From Planctomonas psychrotolerans (GTDB lineage: Bacteria > Actinomycetota > Actinomycetes > Actinomycetales > Microbacteriaceae), in NCBI RefSeq assembly GCF_008642235.1, contig NZ_SJEV01000001.1, forward strand, positions 682,001-746,000: a stretch of 64,000 nucleotides of DNA. Reading direction: 5' to 3'. The translations under genes and the position numbers were made by a program. Position 1 is the stretch's first letter. Each line of letters begins with the position of its first letter. Of the stretch, positions 26,853-37,837 are shown in pieces. The notes below the pieces were generated by a model. That model was given only the letters and a program-made list of their open reading frames with translations, was not told where the DNA came from and did not search any database.

Positions 26853-27977
26853 ATGCGGGTCCTCGTTGACGCCACCTCCCTCCCGCCCACCCGAGGCGGT
26901 GTCGCCCGCTACCTCGCCGGCCTCCTCTCCGGACTGAGCGACGCGGGTGTGCGCGTGCGGGTGGCGGTCAAGGCGGAGGATGTCGCCTGGCTGCGCGAGC
27001 AGGCTCCCGGACATCGCTTCGTGCGCGTGCCGTCCGCGGTCAGTCGACGACCGGTGCGTCTGCTCTGGGAGCAGGTCGGGCTGCCTCTCCTCCTGCTGCG
27101 CACGCGTTCAGAACTCCTGCACTCACCGCACTACACGTTCCCGCTCGTACTGGCCTCGCGCACCGTGGTGACGCTGCACGATGCCACCTTCTTCAGTGCG
27201 CCCGAGGATCACGGCCGCCTCAAGGGAGCGTTCTTCCGGCTGTGGACTCGACTGGCCCGCACGCTCGCACGATCCACGGTCGTGCCGAGCCGCGCCACGG
27301 CCGCCGAACTGGAGGTGCACGCCGGGCGCACCCACCATCCCGTGCGCGTGGCGCACCACGGGGTCGACCGCATGCTGTTCGCACCGCCCGCGCCCGGCGA
27401 TGTCGCCGCCTTCGCGCTGCAGCACGGGCTCGATCCGAGTCGCGGTTGGCTCGCGTTCCTCGGCACCGTGGAGCCGCGCAAGAACCTCCCAGCGCTCTTC
27501 CGCGCGCACCGGCGACTCCGCACCGAACGGCCCGGGAGCACGCCACCGCTCCTCGTCGCCGGCGGGCTGGGCTGGGATCAGGAAGCGCGCACCCTGCTCG
27601 AAGCGGCAGGGAACACGCCCGGTGCCGACCTCCGCTATCTGGGCTATCTGCCGCTCGCCTCCCTTGGCGCGTTCCTCGGCGGTTCGACGGCGGTGATCTA
27701 CCCCAGTAGCGCCGAAGGGTTCGGTCTGCCGGTACTGGAGGCCATGGCCGCCGGAGCGACGGTGCTCACCTCGCCGCGTCTCGCTCTGCCCGAGGTCGGT
27801 GGCGACGCCGTGGCATACGCTGAGCCGACCGAGGACGGAATCCACGTGGAGCTCGCGGATCTCCTCGCGTCTCCCGACCGGCGCGCGCAACTCGCGGCCC
27901 TCGGCGAGGAACGTGCCACACTGTTCACCTGGGCAGCCTGCGCCACCGTGCACGTCGAGGCCTACACACAACGATGA
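26853..27977 (+). CDS. Glycosyltransferase family 4
   Basis: A 374-residue GT-B enzyme opening MRVLVDATSLPPTRGGVARY. Donor-site segments are LAFLGTVEPRKNLPALF and VIYPSSAEGFGLPVLEAM (the E-x7-E motif of GT4). This is the mannosyl/rhamnosyltransferase-like subgroup acting on lipid-linked acceptors; the sugar is uncertain. A GTG at 26841 would add four residues, and neither start has a clear ribosome site. Its stop overlaps the next start (ATGA), so it is translated together with the WbbL-like gene. Confidence 0.88.
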   Translation: MRVLVDATSLPPTRGGVARYLAGLLSGLSDAGVRVRVAVKAEDVAWLREQAPGHRFVRVPSAVSRRPVRLLWEQVGLPLLLLRTRSELLHSPHYTFPLVLASRTVVTLHDATFFSAPEDHGRLKGAFFRLWTRLARTLARSTVVPSRATAAELEVHAGRTHHPVRVAHHGVDRMLFAPPAPGDVAAFALQHGLDPSRGWLAFLGTVEPRKNLPALFRAHRRLRTERPGSTPPLLVAGGLGWDQEARTLLEAAGNTPGADLRYLGYLPLASLGAFLGGSTAVIYPSSAEGFGLPVLEAMAAGATVLTSPRLALPEVGGDAVAYAEPTEDGIHVELADLLASPDRRAQLAALGEERATLFTWAACATVHVEAYTQR

Positions 27978-28849
27978 CGACCGACACGCCTCCCCGCCCA
28001 CCGAATGCCGCCGTGGCCATCGTCACCGTGAGCTACAACTCGGGCCGTTACCTCGCCGAATTCCTCGCATCGACGTACGCGGCGTCGACCGGATCCACTC
28101 GCGTGGTCGTCGCCGACAACGCCTCTCGCGACGAGGCGGAAGCACGTCGGATCACGGAGGCGGCCGGGGCGATCTTCCTCCCCATGGGGTCGAACCGCGG
28201 GTACGGCTACGCGGTCAATCGCGCGGTCGAGACGCTTCCCCCCGCTGTCGAATGGGTCCTCATCTCGAATCCCGACGTGGTGCTCGAGCCGGGCTCGGTC
28301 GACGAACTTCTGCGGGTGGGCGCGGCTGAACCGACCGTGGGCGCCGTGGGACCGGCCATCCAGGAACCCGACGGCGAGTACTACCCCTCGGCCCGTCAGC
28401 TCCCGTCGCTCCGCAACGGGCTCGGTCATGCGCTGTTCGCCAACATCTGGCCGTCGAACCCCTGGACGCGCCGCTATCGACGCGAGGGCCAGCACGACGC
28501 CGTGCGGTCCACCGGTTGGCTCTCCGGCGCCTGCGTGCTCGTACGGCGCAGCCTTTTCGACGCACTGGGCGGATTCGACGAGGAGTACTTCATGTACTTC
28601 GAGGACGTGGACCTGGGCTTCCGCATCACCCGCGCGGGCTACCGGAACCTCTACCAGCCCGCCGCCCGCGTGATGCATGTGGGCGCGCACGCGACCCGCG
28701 AATCATCGGATCAGATGCGCCGCGCCCATCACCGCAGCGCGTACCGGTTCCTCGCCCTGAAGTATTCGGGGTGGTACCTGGCGCCGCTACGCTGGGTGCT
28801 CGGAATCGGTCTCGGCGTGCGCTCCAGACTGCCCCGACGCACCCCCTGA
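27974..28849 (+). CDS. WbbL-like dTDP-rhamnosyltransferase, GT2
   Basis: A 291-residue GT2 enzyme: VAIVTVSYNSGRYL, VVADNASRDEAEA, MGSNRGYGYAVNRAV, the donor-site LISNPDVVLEPG, GWLSGACVLVRRSLF and MYFEDVDLGFRITRAGY. It most resembles WbbL, which adds rhamnose to decaprenyl-diphospho-GlcNAc in the linkage unit of mycobacterial wall glycan. wbbL1 lies in the equivalent whiB2-purE region of M. tuberculosis, supporting the call. Start and upstream stop overlap by 4 bp. The actual acceptor here is inferred. Confidence 0.85.
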   Translation: MTTDTPPRPPNAAVAIVTVSYNSGRYLAEFLASTYAASTGSTRVVVADNASRDEAEARRITEAAGAIFLPMGSNRGYGYAVNRAVETLPPAVEWVLISNPDVVLEPGSVDELLRVGAAEPTVGAVGPAIQEPDGEYYPSARQLPSLRNGLGHALFANIWPSNPWTRRYRREGQHDAVRSTGWLSGACVLVRRSLFDALGGFDEEYFMYFEDVDLGFRITRAGYRNLYQPAARVMHVGAHATRESSDQMRRAHHRSAYRFLALKYSGWYLAPLRWVLGIGLGVRSRLPRRTP

Positions 28850-28874
28850 CCGCACTCTCACCGAACAGGCATCC

Positions 28875-30017
28875 ATGAAACTTGCCGTAACCGCTATGGT
28901 CCGCGACGAGGCGGACATCATTCGGCAGTGGCTCGACTACCACGTTGCGCAGGGCGTCGACGTTCTCATCGTCACCGACAACGGCTCCACCGACGGCACC
29001 ACCGAGATCCTGCAGCAGTACGCGGATCGCGGCGTTGTCGACCTGCGTCACGACCCCGTGCAGCGGAAGCAGCAGGGCAGCGTCGTCACGGCGATGGCGC
29101 GGGACGCGTACACCCAGCACGGCGCCGACTGGGTCGTCAACGCCGACGCCGACGAGTTCCTCTCCCCTCTCGACAGGTCGCTACGCCTCGCGGAGGTGTT
29201 CGCCCGTCTGGATCCGGCGATGCGCTCGTTCAGCGTGCCGGTGGTGAATCTGGTCGGCCCCATCGCCTGGTACGGCGCGGGCCTCGACCGCCTCACCTGG
29301 CGCGACGAGCGCAGCAATGAGGAATTGCAAGGAATCGGGGTGCTCGCGCAGCCCACCCACAACGCCGTGCACGTCGGGTCGGCCGACGTGGTCGTGGCGC
29401 AGGGCAATCACCTGGTCAGCATCGGGAGCGAAGGATCTCCCCCGCCGGAGCTCGCGCTCGAGGTGCTGCATCTGCCCTGGCGCTCCTGGGCGCAGTTCTC
29501 CCACAAGGTCGACATCTCCGGTCGCGCGTACGAGGCGAATCCGGAGCTCCGGCCGAGCCCGAATCACCACGGCATGCTCGACTACGGACGCCACCTCGCG
29601 GGCACTCTCCTTCCGTACTACGCGCTGAGACACGTTCCCGAGGACGACGCCGGTCGGGGTGCCTTCCGCCGCGACCCCTCGCTGCGGGAGTTCTTCGCCA
29701 CCCTGGGGGATGCGGAATACCCCGCCGACGAGCGCATGGATGACGCCGTGGCGGGGGAGCTCGCCCGGTTGGGCCGCACCCTGCGCGCCCGCGAGGCCGA
29801 CGCGACGCGGACCACCGCGGACCTCGTCGCCGCGCGAGAGCACTCCGATCGGCTGGACCGGCGCGCGAGCGAGCTCGAGCGGCGCGTGAGCGTGCTCGAG
29901 GGTGAACTCGCCCGGGTGGAGCGCGAACTGGAGGAGTTCCGGAACCGCCGGGTCGTGCGCCTCGCCGACGGTGTCGGAGAGCGGATGCGCGGCCTCCGGC
30001 GCGGCCAGGGCGGTTAG
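28875..30017 (+). CDS. Glycosyltransferase family 2/92-like protein with C-terminal coiled coil
   Basis: A 380-residue protein: residues 1 to about 280 are a GT-A domain of the DUF23/GT92-like type (KLAVTAMVRDEADIIRQWLD, VTDNGSTDGTTEIL, donor metal site VVNADADEFLSP, later LPWRSWAQFSHKV). From about 295 to 365 there is a heptad-rich coiled coil (REHSDRLDRRASELERRVS), which may mediate oligomerisation or membrane tethering. It is 25 bp from the WbbL-like gene and 2 bp from the next gene, within one operon. Sugar specificity is unknown. Confidence 0.8.
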   Translation: MKLAVTAMVRDEADIIRQWLDYHVAQGVDVLIVTDNGSTDGTTEILQQYADRGVVDLRHDPVQRKQQGSVVTAMARDAYTQHGADWVVNADADEFLSPLDRSLRLAEVFARLDPAMRSFSVPVVNLVGPIAWYGAGLDRLTWRDERSNEELQGIGVLAQPTHNAVHVGSADVVVAQGNHLVSIGSEGSPPPELALEVLHLPWRSWAQFSHKVDISGRAYEANPELRPSPNHHGMLDYGRHLAGTLLPYYALRHVPEDDAGRGAFRRDPSLREFFATLGDAEYPADERMDDAVAGELARLGRTLRAREADATRTTADLVAAREHSDRLDRRASELERRVSVLEGELARVERELEEFRNRRVVRLADGVGERMRGLRRGQGG

Positions 30018-30019
30018 CC

Positions 30020-30991
30020 GTGCAGCCCGACCTCCGGCACCGCGTCCGGCACGCCATCCGACGGGCGCGGCTCGAGCCGCTCTACAACACCGCCATCGCC
30101 ACCGCCAGACGGGTGAAGCACACCCCGGCCGACCTGCGCTGGCGGCGTTCGATCGGCACCATCCTGCGGGACGGTGTTCCCGTGTCCACCTCGGGTGTCT
30201 GGGGCACGGACGACACCGCCACCGTGCCGATGGTGATGTGTCTGTGGAACCGTCCGCAACGCATCGACGACGTACTCGACATGCTCGCGTCGCTCGAAGG
30301 CGGGACGCGCATCCGGCTTCTGCTCTGGAACAACAACCGCGCCGACGCGGCCGTCTACGATCGCGCGATCCGCGGTGCGGCACGGGGCAGCATCGCCAGC
30401 ATCGACCTGTTTCACAGCCCGCGCAACGTCGGCGGACTCGGCCGCTTCCTCGCCAGTCGGTTGCTCGCGAACGCGGGCTACGACGGGCCCGTCGTTTTCC
30501 TGGACGACGATCAGAATGTGAGCCCCACGTTCCTCACCGACCTGCTGCGCGACTACGCCGAACGCTCGGTCGTGGCGTGGTGGGGGTTCAGCCTGCATGG
30601 CTCCTACTGGCGCCGCGCCGAGATCGAACCGGGGTCACCGGCCGATCACGCCGGAACCGGGGGAACCATCCTCGATGTTGCGCTGGTGCGTGACGACCGG
30701 TTCTTCTCGCGTCTGCCTCGCAAGTTCGCGTTCGTGGAGGACCAGTGGATGACCTTCGTCGCCCACTACAAGGGCTGGCGCGTGGTGAAGGCCCGCACGT
30801 CCATCGAACTCGTGCTCGAAGAGACCAACCAGTACCACGGGCTGCTGCCGCTCAAAGACGAGTTCTACTTCTTCGCGCGCGATCGCGGCGCGAGGGTGAT
30901 GAGGCGGTCGAGCCGGCACCCGGCGTGGCGTCGCGGACGCCTCCGCGGCACAGCGACGGGCAGCGTCCAGCCGGGGTCGAAGAGGGCGTAG
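30020..30991 (+). CDS. Predicted glycosyltransferase, GT-A fold
   Basis: A 323-residue protein with a basic N-terminus and a GT2-like core: PMVMCLWNRPQRIDDVLDML, LLWNNNRADAAVYDRAI and the metal-site candidate VVFLDDDQNVSPTFL. An aromatic-rich acceptor region (RKFAFVEDQWMTF) follows. It looks like a distant GT2 enzyme completing the glycosyltransferase operon that begins at 26853. The GTG start follows the upstream stop by 2 bp. A C-terminal basic tail ends the chain. Precise family and donor are not recognisable. Confidence 0.7.
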   Translation: MQPDLRHRVRHAIRRARLEPLYNTAIATARRVKHTPADLRWRRSIGTILRDGVPVSTSGVWGTDDTATVPMVMCLWNRPQRIDDVLDMLASLEGGTRIRLLLWNNNRADAAVYDRAIRGAARGSIASIDLFHSPRNVGGLGRFLASRLLANAGYDGPVVFLDDDQNVSPTFLTDLLRDYAERSVVAWWGFSLHGSYWRRAEIEPGSPADHAGTGGTILDVALVRDDRFFSRLPRKFAFVEDQWMTFVAHYKGWRVVKARTSIELVLEETNQYHGLLPLKDEFYFFARDRGARVMRRSSRHPAWRRGRLRGTATGSVQPGSKRA

Positions 30992-31008
30992 GGCGAATCA
31001 GGCGCACG

Positions 31009-31199
31009 GACGGAGCTCGCTCCGTCACCCGCCGGAACGCTCCGACCCGAGCCGCCGAGGCGCGTTCTCCGCCCGTCGGCACCGGCGCTTCGTGGGGCAT
31101 GACACCACGGGACCGGGCGCCCCCGGAACGAATCGCCGATGAGAGGTCGATCCCGCGCCCTGCCGCGTGCCCACGCGTCCGGGGGACAGCACCCCCGGA
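31009..31199 (+). terminator. Two hairpins ending the glycosyltransferase operon
   Basis: GACGGAGC-TC-GCTCCGTC at 31009-31026 and TCCGGGGG-ACAGCA-CCCCCGGA at 31178-31199 are perfect 8-bp inverted repeats in the 287-bp gap after the last glycosyltransferase. Neither has a clear T tract. They may terminate transcription before the beta-helix gene. No additional gene is seen in this gap. Confidence 0.45.
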
Positions 31200-31226
31200 A
31201 GAGGTGCCACCGGAACTGGGGCGTAG

Positions 31227-31252
31227 GGTGCGATTTCTCCCGCACCTATGCT
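31227..31252 (+). promoter_or_regulatory. Inverted repeat plus -10 box of the first beta-helix gene
   Basis: GGTGCG (31227-31232) and CGCACC (31241-31246) form an inverted repeat directly followed by TATGCT (31247-31252), 26 nt before the ATG. A matching GTGCG/CGCAC repeat stands at the same place before the third beta-helix gene (35798-35819). The ribosome site GGGGGG follows. It is likely a shared promoter or operator. Confidence 0.45.
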
Positions 31253-31278
31253 CAGTCGCAGATACCGGGGGGAATCTC

Positions 31279-33363
<2,085 letters not shown>

Positions 33364-33828
33364 GCGTGTTCCGCTGGGTCCCGAACGGGCGATGCAGGGT
33401 CGGCACCTGCACACCTCCCGGGGCCGGGAGATCGGCCGATGCTGTTCCCGGAGACGCCCCACCCCGGGGGCCCTCCGACGCCCCCGTGACGCGTCCCGGC
33501 ACAACCCGGAAGAAAAGATAGACCGATATTGCTCGCGACACGCCCGGCTTTTCCTGAGAAGTCAAATATTTTTGGGTGGCCGCAGAGCACAGTTCCGTAA
33601 CGATTTCACCATCATCCGAAAGTGCGTTCGGACGATCGCGGCGGTTTCGCTGAAACTGCCGGTCATCGGATGATTTTTCACAGCCCTCGAGTGCATCCCA
33701 CACTGTGTCAACGAGGTTCACCTTCCCTCTTCACCAATCCCATTGACGAGAACCGCTACCCCGCCGAGTGAAAAGGGACGGTCCCGCCGCTGCTTAGGGT
33801 GAGTCCAGGAAAAATCGGGGGAACTCAT
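33364..33828. other. 465-bp intergenic region with AT-rich centre
   Basis: No convincing gene is seen. The centre (about 33505-33700) is noticeably less GC-rich than its surroundings, including a TCAAATATTTTTGGG stretch. A perfect inverted repeat GGGAC-G-GTCCC lies at 33775-33785, ten bases before TAGGGT (33795-33800), a candidate -10 box for the next gene. TTGACG at about 33743 is a possible -35 but is too far from it. Confidence 0.5.
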
Positions 33829-35598
33829 TTGAAGCCATCATTCACCGCGTCGATCGCGCCTGCCGTCGCTCTCGTCGCACTCACCGTCACGCTCGGCGCC
33901 ACGCCGGCCGCAGCCGCTCCCATCGAGGTGCAGATCGATGGGTCCCGCCTTCTGGCGACCGACACCTTCGACCGCTCCGCAGGAAGCGGCTGGGGCACTC
34001 CGACCACCGGCGGAGAGTATTCGCTGGCCGGATCGAGTGCCTTCTCGACCAACGGGCACGCGGGCATCATCTCGATCCCGGGGGCTGGCAAGGGCCGCAC
34101 TGCCACCCTCGCCGACGTCGCCGCACTCGATGCCCGGGTCCTTCAGTCCTTCTCTCTCCCGGTCTTGCCGACGACCGGTGGCGGACTGTACGCGAGCAGC
34201 CGTCTGCGCGCCGCGGATGGTTCGTACTACCAGGCCACCCTGCGCTACGACATCGATCGGGCCGCGCACCTGTCGGTCAGCCGCATCGACGGCGATCCCG
34301 AGAACAGGAACGTTCTGCACGACGATGTAGCCATCACGCGAGACCTCTCCGCCGGACAGACGATTCGTCTCGAGTTCCAGGCGACCGGCACGTCACCGGT
34401 CGCGCTGAGCGCCCGTGCCTGGGTCGATGGCGAATCCGTGCCGGACTGGCAGGTCGTCACGAACGACACCAGCAGCAAGCGCCTCACGGGCGCCGGTGCG
34501 GTCGCTGTGTCCGGTTACGTATCCCGGACCACCCCCGCTCTCGCCCTTGCCGTGGACGACATTTCCGTCTCCGCGATCGACGCTGCAGCACAGGTCGGAC
34601 TGGCGCCGGCGCCGGCGCCAGCTCCCGCCCCGGCGCCCGCTCCTGTCCCGGCTCCTGCGCCCGCTCCCGCTCCTGCGCCTGCTCCCGCTCCTGAAGCGGG
34701 TACCTTCACGGTGGGCGAGACCGAGCCGAACGCGTCGAACACCGGCGTGGGAATCGTCCGCGCCAAGCCGACCGTCGTGCACTCGTCGACCGACTTCGTC
34801 GCGACCTCCCACGGTCAGGTCATCAAGGACATCATCGTCAACGGCATCGTCGACACTGCCGGTTACGACGACGTGCTGATCGAGAACGTCATCGTCAAGG
34901 GCCAGGGACAGAACACGGGAACGCCGTTCCTCGTCAAGACCGGCAAGTCGAACCGCACCACCGTGCGCTTTAGCGAGATCTACTCCTCGATCGGCTACCC
35001 CGCCATGGGCATCGGAACCGGCAACTACACCTCGCACCGCAACAACCTGCACCACCTGTCCGACGCGCACCGGGTGAACCTCTCCGGATCAGCGTCGTCG
35101 GACACCACGTTCGCGGTCATCGAGGGTAACTACGTCCACAACACGATCATGCAGGACCCGGACCCGGCCATGGACCGCAAGGACAACAAGACGCACTCCG
35201 ACTCGCTCGTGCAACTGGAGGGCGGCACGAATATCCGCATCGTCGGTAATCGCTCGACCGGTTTGCACTCCACCGATGGCACCTCGACCGTGCTGCGCAC
35301 CACCACCACGCAGCCCTTCATCCCGGTTCGAAGCGGAGGGATGCCGTACGACGTCTCCACCTCGTCGATCATGGTCAGCCCCAACGGAGGCTGGACGGTG
35401 AGGAACGTGCGGATCGACCGGAACTGGCTCGGCGGTGGTGAAGTCACCATCAACGGTTCGGACGAGCTCCTCGGGTCATCCGCCATCACGAACAACGTGT
35501 TCGACAGGAACTCCCTGCAGAACATGCCCGTCTGGCCGAAGAACCCGTCAGGTCTCACCTACACCGGCAACACGTACGCCGACGGCGGTTCCCTCTAG
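33829..35598 (+). CDS. Secreted protein: jelly-roll-like N-terminal domain, Pro/Ala linker, beta-helix domain (second paralogue)
   Basis: A 589-residue exported protein starting at TTG, placed by CGGGGGAAC upstream, as in its two paralogues. The signal peptide (1 to about 29) ends LGATPAAAA. Residues about 40-255 form a beta-rich jelly-roll-like domain (TFDRSAGSGWGTPTTGG, LYASSRLRAADGSYYQATLRY, LAVDDISVS). About 260-290 is a Pro/Ala linker. About 291-589 is a beta-helix domain closely similar to, but not identical with, the flanking genes. Short stretches near 34905-35080 are almost identical to them, suggesting partial gene conversion. Function unknown; probably polysaccharide-associated. 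Confidence 0.82.
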   Translation: MKPSFTASIAPAVALVALTVTLGATPAAAAPIEVQIDGSRLLATDTFDRSAGSGWGTPTTGGEYSLAGSSAFSTNGHAGIISIPGAGKGRTATLADVAALDARVLQSFSLPVLPTTGGGLYASSRLRAADGSYYQATLRYDIDRAAHLSVSRIDGDPENRNVLHDDVAITRDLSAGQTIRLEFQATGTSPVALSARAWVDGESVPDWQVVTNDTSSKRLTGAGAVAVSGYVSRTTPALALAVDDISVSAIDAAAQVGLAPAPAPAPAPAPAPVPAPAPAPAPAPAPAPEAGTFTVGETEPNASNTGVGIVRAKPTVVHSSTDFVATSHGQVIKDIIVNGIVDTAGYDDVLIENVIVKGQGQNTGTPFLVKTGKSNRTTVRFSEIYSSIGYPAMGIGTGNYTSHRNNLHHLSDAHRVNLSGSASSDTTFAVIEGNYVHNTIMQDPDPAMDRKDNKTHSDSLVQLEGGTNIRIVGNRSTGLHSTDGTSTVLRTTTTQPFIPVRSGGMPYDVSTSSIMVSPNGGWTVRNVRIDRNWLGGGEVTINGSDELLGSSAITNNVFDRNSLQNMPVWPKNPSGLTYTGNTYADGGSL

Positions 35599-35613
35599 CC
35601 CTCACTCCGCGGC

Positions 35614-35665
35614 CGAAGGCCCCCGTCCCCTCGACATGATCATGTCGAAGGGGCGGGGGCCTTCG
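35614..35665 (+). terminator. Long hairpin terminator after the second beta-helix gene
   Basis: A nearly perfect 25-bp stem: left arm from 35614 (CGAAGGCCCCCG...), right arm ending 35665 (...CGGGGGCCTTCG), with a central CATGATCATG-type turn. Only one wobble and one bulge interrupt it. The stem contains TTCGACA/TGTCGAA, reminiscent of the REP-like element's core. No strong T tract follows. It lies 16 nt after the stop codon. Confidence 0.75.
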
Positions 35666-35797
35666 TTCGTGTCGCGGGCCCGCAGGCAGTGACGTTGCCG
35701 CCCGTCGACGGGACGCACCGCAGGGGTAGCGACAGTCGGCAGGTGCCCCCTTTACGGGCGGCACCCCTAGGAGCGGCACCCCAAAAGGGCGTAGAAC

Positions 35798-35819
35798 GTG
35801 CGGAGGATCGCACCATACT
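35798..35819 (+). promoter_or_regulatory. Inverted repeat plus -10 box of the third beta-helix gene
   Basis: GTGCG (35798-35802) and CGCAC (35809-35813) are inverted copies followed by CATACT (35814-35819), 30 nt before the ATG at 35850. The upstream GGGCGTAG motif is also shared with the first beta-helix gene. The pattern suggests the same regulator controls both. Confidence 0.45.
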
Positions 35820-35849
35820 CTCGGTTCAGGACAACCGGGGGGTACATCC

Positions 35850-37670
35850 ATGAAAAACAAACTCGCATTGGCGATCACGCCGGCGATCACTCTGTTCGCA
35901 CTCACGTTCACGCTCGGCGCGACGCCGGCCGTCGCCGACCCGATCGCGTCGCAGGCCGCTCAGGTTCGTGAGGTGGCATCCGACACATTCGGACGCACGC
36001 TGACCGGAACCTGGGGCTCGCCGTCGCTCGGCGGTGCATACTCGTTCGCCGGGGCGAGCGCGTTCTCCACAAACGGCCGCACCGGACTCATCTCGATCCC
36101 GACTCCAGGCAGTGGCCGCACCGCCACGCTCACGAAGGTATCGGCGGCCGACGTGCGCGTCGGCCAGACGTTCTCGCTGCCGGTACTTCCCACCACCGGC
36201 GGCGGGCTCTACGCCAGTAGCCGACTCCGGGCAACGGACGGCTCGTTCTACCAGGCCACCGTGCGCTTCGACGCCAACGGCGCAACCCGCCTGTCGGTGG
36301 ATCGCGTCAACGGCGCGACGTCGACGAAGACCGCCATACAGGGCGACAAGGTCGTCGTCGACAAGGTCGCGGCAGGCCAGGCCATCCGCCTCGAGTTTCA
36401 GGCGACCGGCAGCACCACGGTCATGCTGCGCGCACGGGCATGGGTGAACAACACTCCTGTTCCCGCCTGGCAGATCGTCAAGGGCGATGCCAGCGCCGAG
36501 CGACTCACCGCAGCAGGCGCGGTCGCCGTGTCGGCGTACGTATCCACCTCGACGCCGGCTCTCGCGGTCGCCGTGGATGACATCTCGGTGGTCACGCTCG
36601 ATCCCGCAATGCCGGTCGCCGCACAGGTGCTCGTACCGGAGCCGGCCCCGGCACCCGCACCCACGCCCGCGCCTGTACCCGCGCCCGCGCCCGAACCGGC
36701 ACCGGCACCCGCGCCGGCACCCGCTCCGGCACCCGCTCCGGCACCGGCACCGGCACCGGCTCCGGCTCCGGCTCCGTTCACTCTCGGGGTCACGCAGCCG
36801 AACGCATCGAACACCGGTGTGGGAATCGTCCGCGCCGCGCCGACGAAAGTGCACTCCTCGACGAACTTCGTCGCCACCTCGAACGGCCAGGTCATCAAGG
36901 ACATCATCGTCAACGGCATGATCGACACCGCCGGTTACGACGACATCCTCATCGAGAACGTCATCGTCAAGGGCCAGGGCCTCAACACGGGAACGCCGTT
37001 CCTCGTGAAGACCGGCAAGTCGAACCGCACCACCGTGCGCTTCAGCGAGATCTATTCCTCGATCGGCTACCCCGCCATGGGCATCGGAACCGGCAACTAC
37101 ACCTCGCACCGCAACAACCTGCACCACCTATCCGACGCGCACCGGGTGAACCTCTCCGGATCCGCCGCACCCGACCAGACCCTCGCGGTGATCGAGGGCA
37201 ACTACGTCCACAACACCATCATGTGGAACCCGGACCCCGCGATGTACCGCAAGGACAACAAGACGCACTCCGACTCGCTCGTCCAACTCGAAGGCGGCAC
37301 CAACATCCGCATCATCGGGAACTACTCCAGCGGACTGCACTCCACCGACGGCACATCCACCGTGCTGCGCACCACCACCACGCAGCCCTTCATTCCCGTG
37401 GCGACCGGGGGCATGGCGTACGCCGTGACGACTTCCTCGATCATGGTCAGCCCCACCGCGGGGTGGAGCATCGCGAACGTGCAGATCGATCGGAACTGGC
37501 TCGGCGGCGGTGAAGTCACCATCAACGGATCCGACCACCTGCTCGGCACCTCCTCGATCAGCAACAACGTCTTCGAGAGGAACTCGCTGCAGAACATGCC
37601 CATCTGGCCCAAGGCCCCCGCGGGCCTTGCGAAGACCGGAAACGTCTACACCGACGGGAAAAGCTTCTAA
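35850..37670 (+). CDS. Secreted protein: jelly-roll-like N-terminal domain, Pro/Ala linker, beta-helix domain (third paralogue)
   Basis: A 606-residue exported protein with a signal peptide ending LGATPAVADP. Residues about 43-255 form the jelly-roll-like domain (TFGRTLTGTWGSPSLGGAYS, LYASSRLRATDGSFYQ, VAVDDISVV), related to the preceding gene. About 263-309 is a Pro/Ala linker. About 310-606 is a beta-helix domain whose DNA is identical to that of the CWB2 gene 4.3 kb upstream. The start has GGGGGG upstream. A strong terminator lies 73 nt after the stop. Surface location is clear; enzymatic or structural role is not. Confidence 0.83.
   Translation: MKNKLALAITPAITLFALTFTLGATPAVADPIASQAAQVREVASDTFGRTLTGTWGSPSLGGAYSFAGASAFSTNGRTGLISIPTPGSGRTATLTKVSAADVRVGQTFSLPVLPTTGGGLYASSRLRATDGSFYQATVRFDANGATRLSVDRVNGATSTKTAIQGDKVVVDKVAAGQAIRLEFQATGSTTVMLRARAWVNNTPVPAWQIVKGDASAERLTAAGAVAVSAYVSTSTPALAVAVDDISVVTLDPAMPVAAQVLVPEPAPAPAPTPAPVPAPAPEPAPAPAPAPAPAPAPAPAPAPAPAPAPFTLGVTQPNASNTGVGIVRAAPTKVHSSTNFVATSNGQVIKDIIVNGMIDTAGYDDILIENVIVKGQGLNTGTPFLVKTGKSNRTTVRFSEIYSSIGYPAMGIGTGNYTSHRNNLHHLSDAHRVNLSGSAAPDQTLAVIEGNYVHNTIMWNPDPAMYRKDNKTHSDSLVQLEGGTNIRIIGNYSSGLHSTDGTSTVLRTTTTQPFIPVATGGMAYAVTTSSIMVSPTAGWSIANVQIDRNWLGGGEVTINGSDHLLGTSSISNNVFERNSLQNMPIWPKAPAGLAKTGNVYTDGKSF
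36756..37669 (+). repeat. Perfect 0.9-kb direct repeat, copy 2
   Basis: This is the second copy of the block at 32449-33362, in the same orientation. Both copies include synonymous positions without any visible change, whereas the related gene between them differs at many third positions. Recent duplication or gene conversion is the simplest explanation. Confidence 0.93.
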
Positions 37671-37742
37671 ACACCGAAACCCACCACGGGACGCCGAACA
37701 CCCATGGCGCCCCTCCGAATGACCACGGCGGTCAACCCACGG

Positions 37743-37791
37743 AAGGAGCCCCGCGGCCCGATGCAATCGCATCGAGGCCGCGGGGCTCCTT
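37743..37791. terminator. Strong bidirectional terminator
   Basis: A perfect 16-bp stem (AAGGAGCCCCGCGGCC at 37743-37758 with its complement at 37776-37791) encloses a second small stem CGATGC/GCATCG. TCTATTT follows on the + strand. It separates the converging third beta-helix gene and rmlA. Confidence 0.92.
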
Positions 37792-37837
37792 CTATTTCCG
37801 GCGAGCGGTTGCGGGAGGGATCAGCCCGCGGACGCGC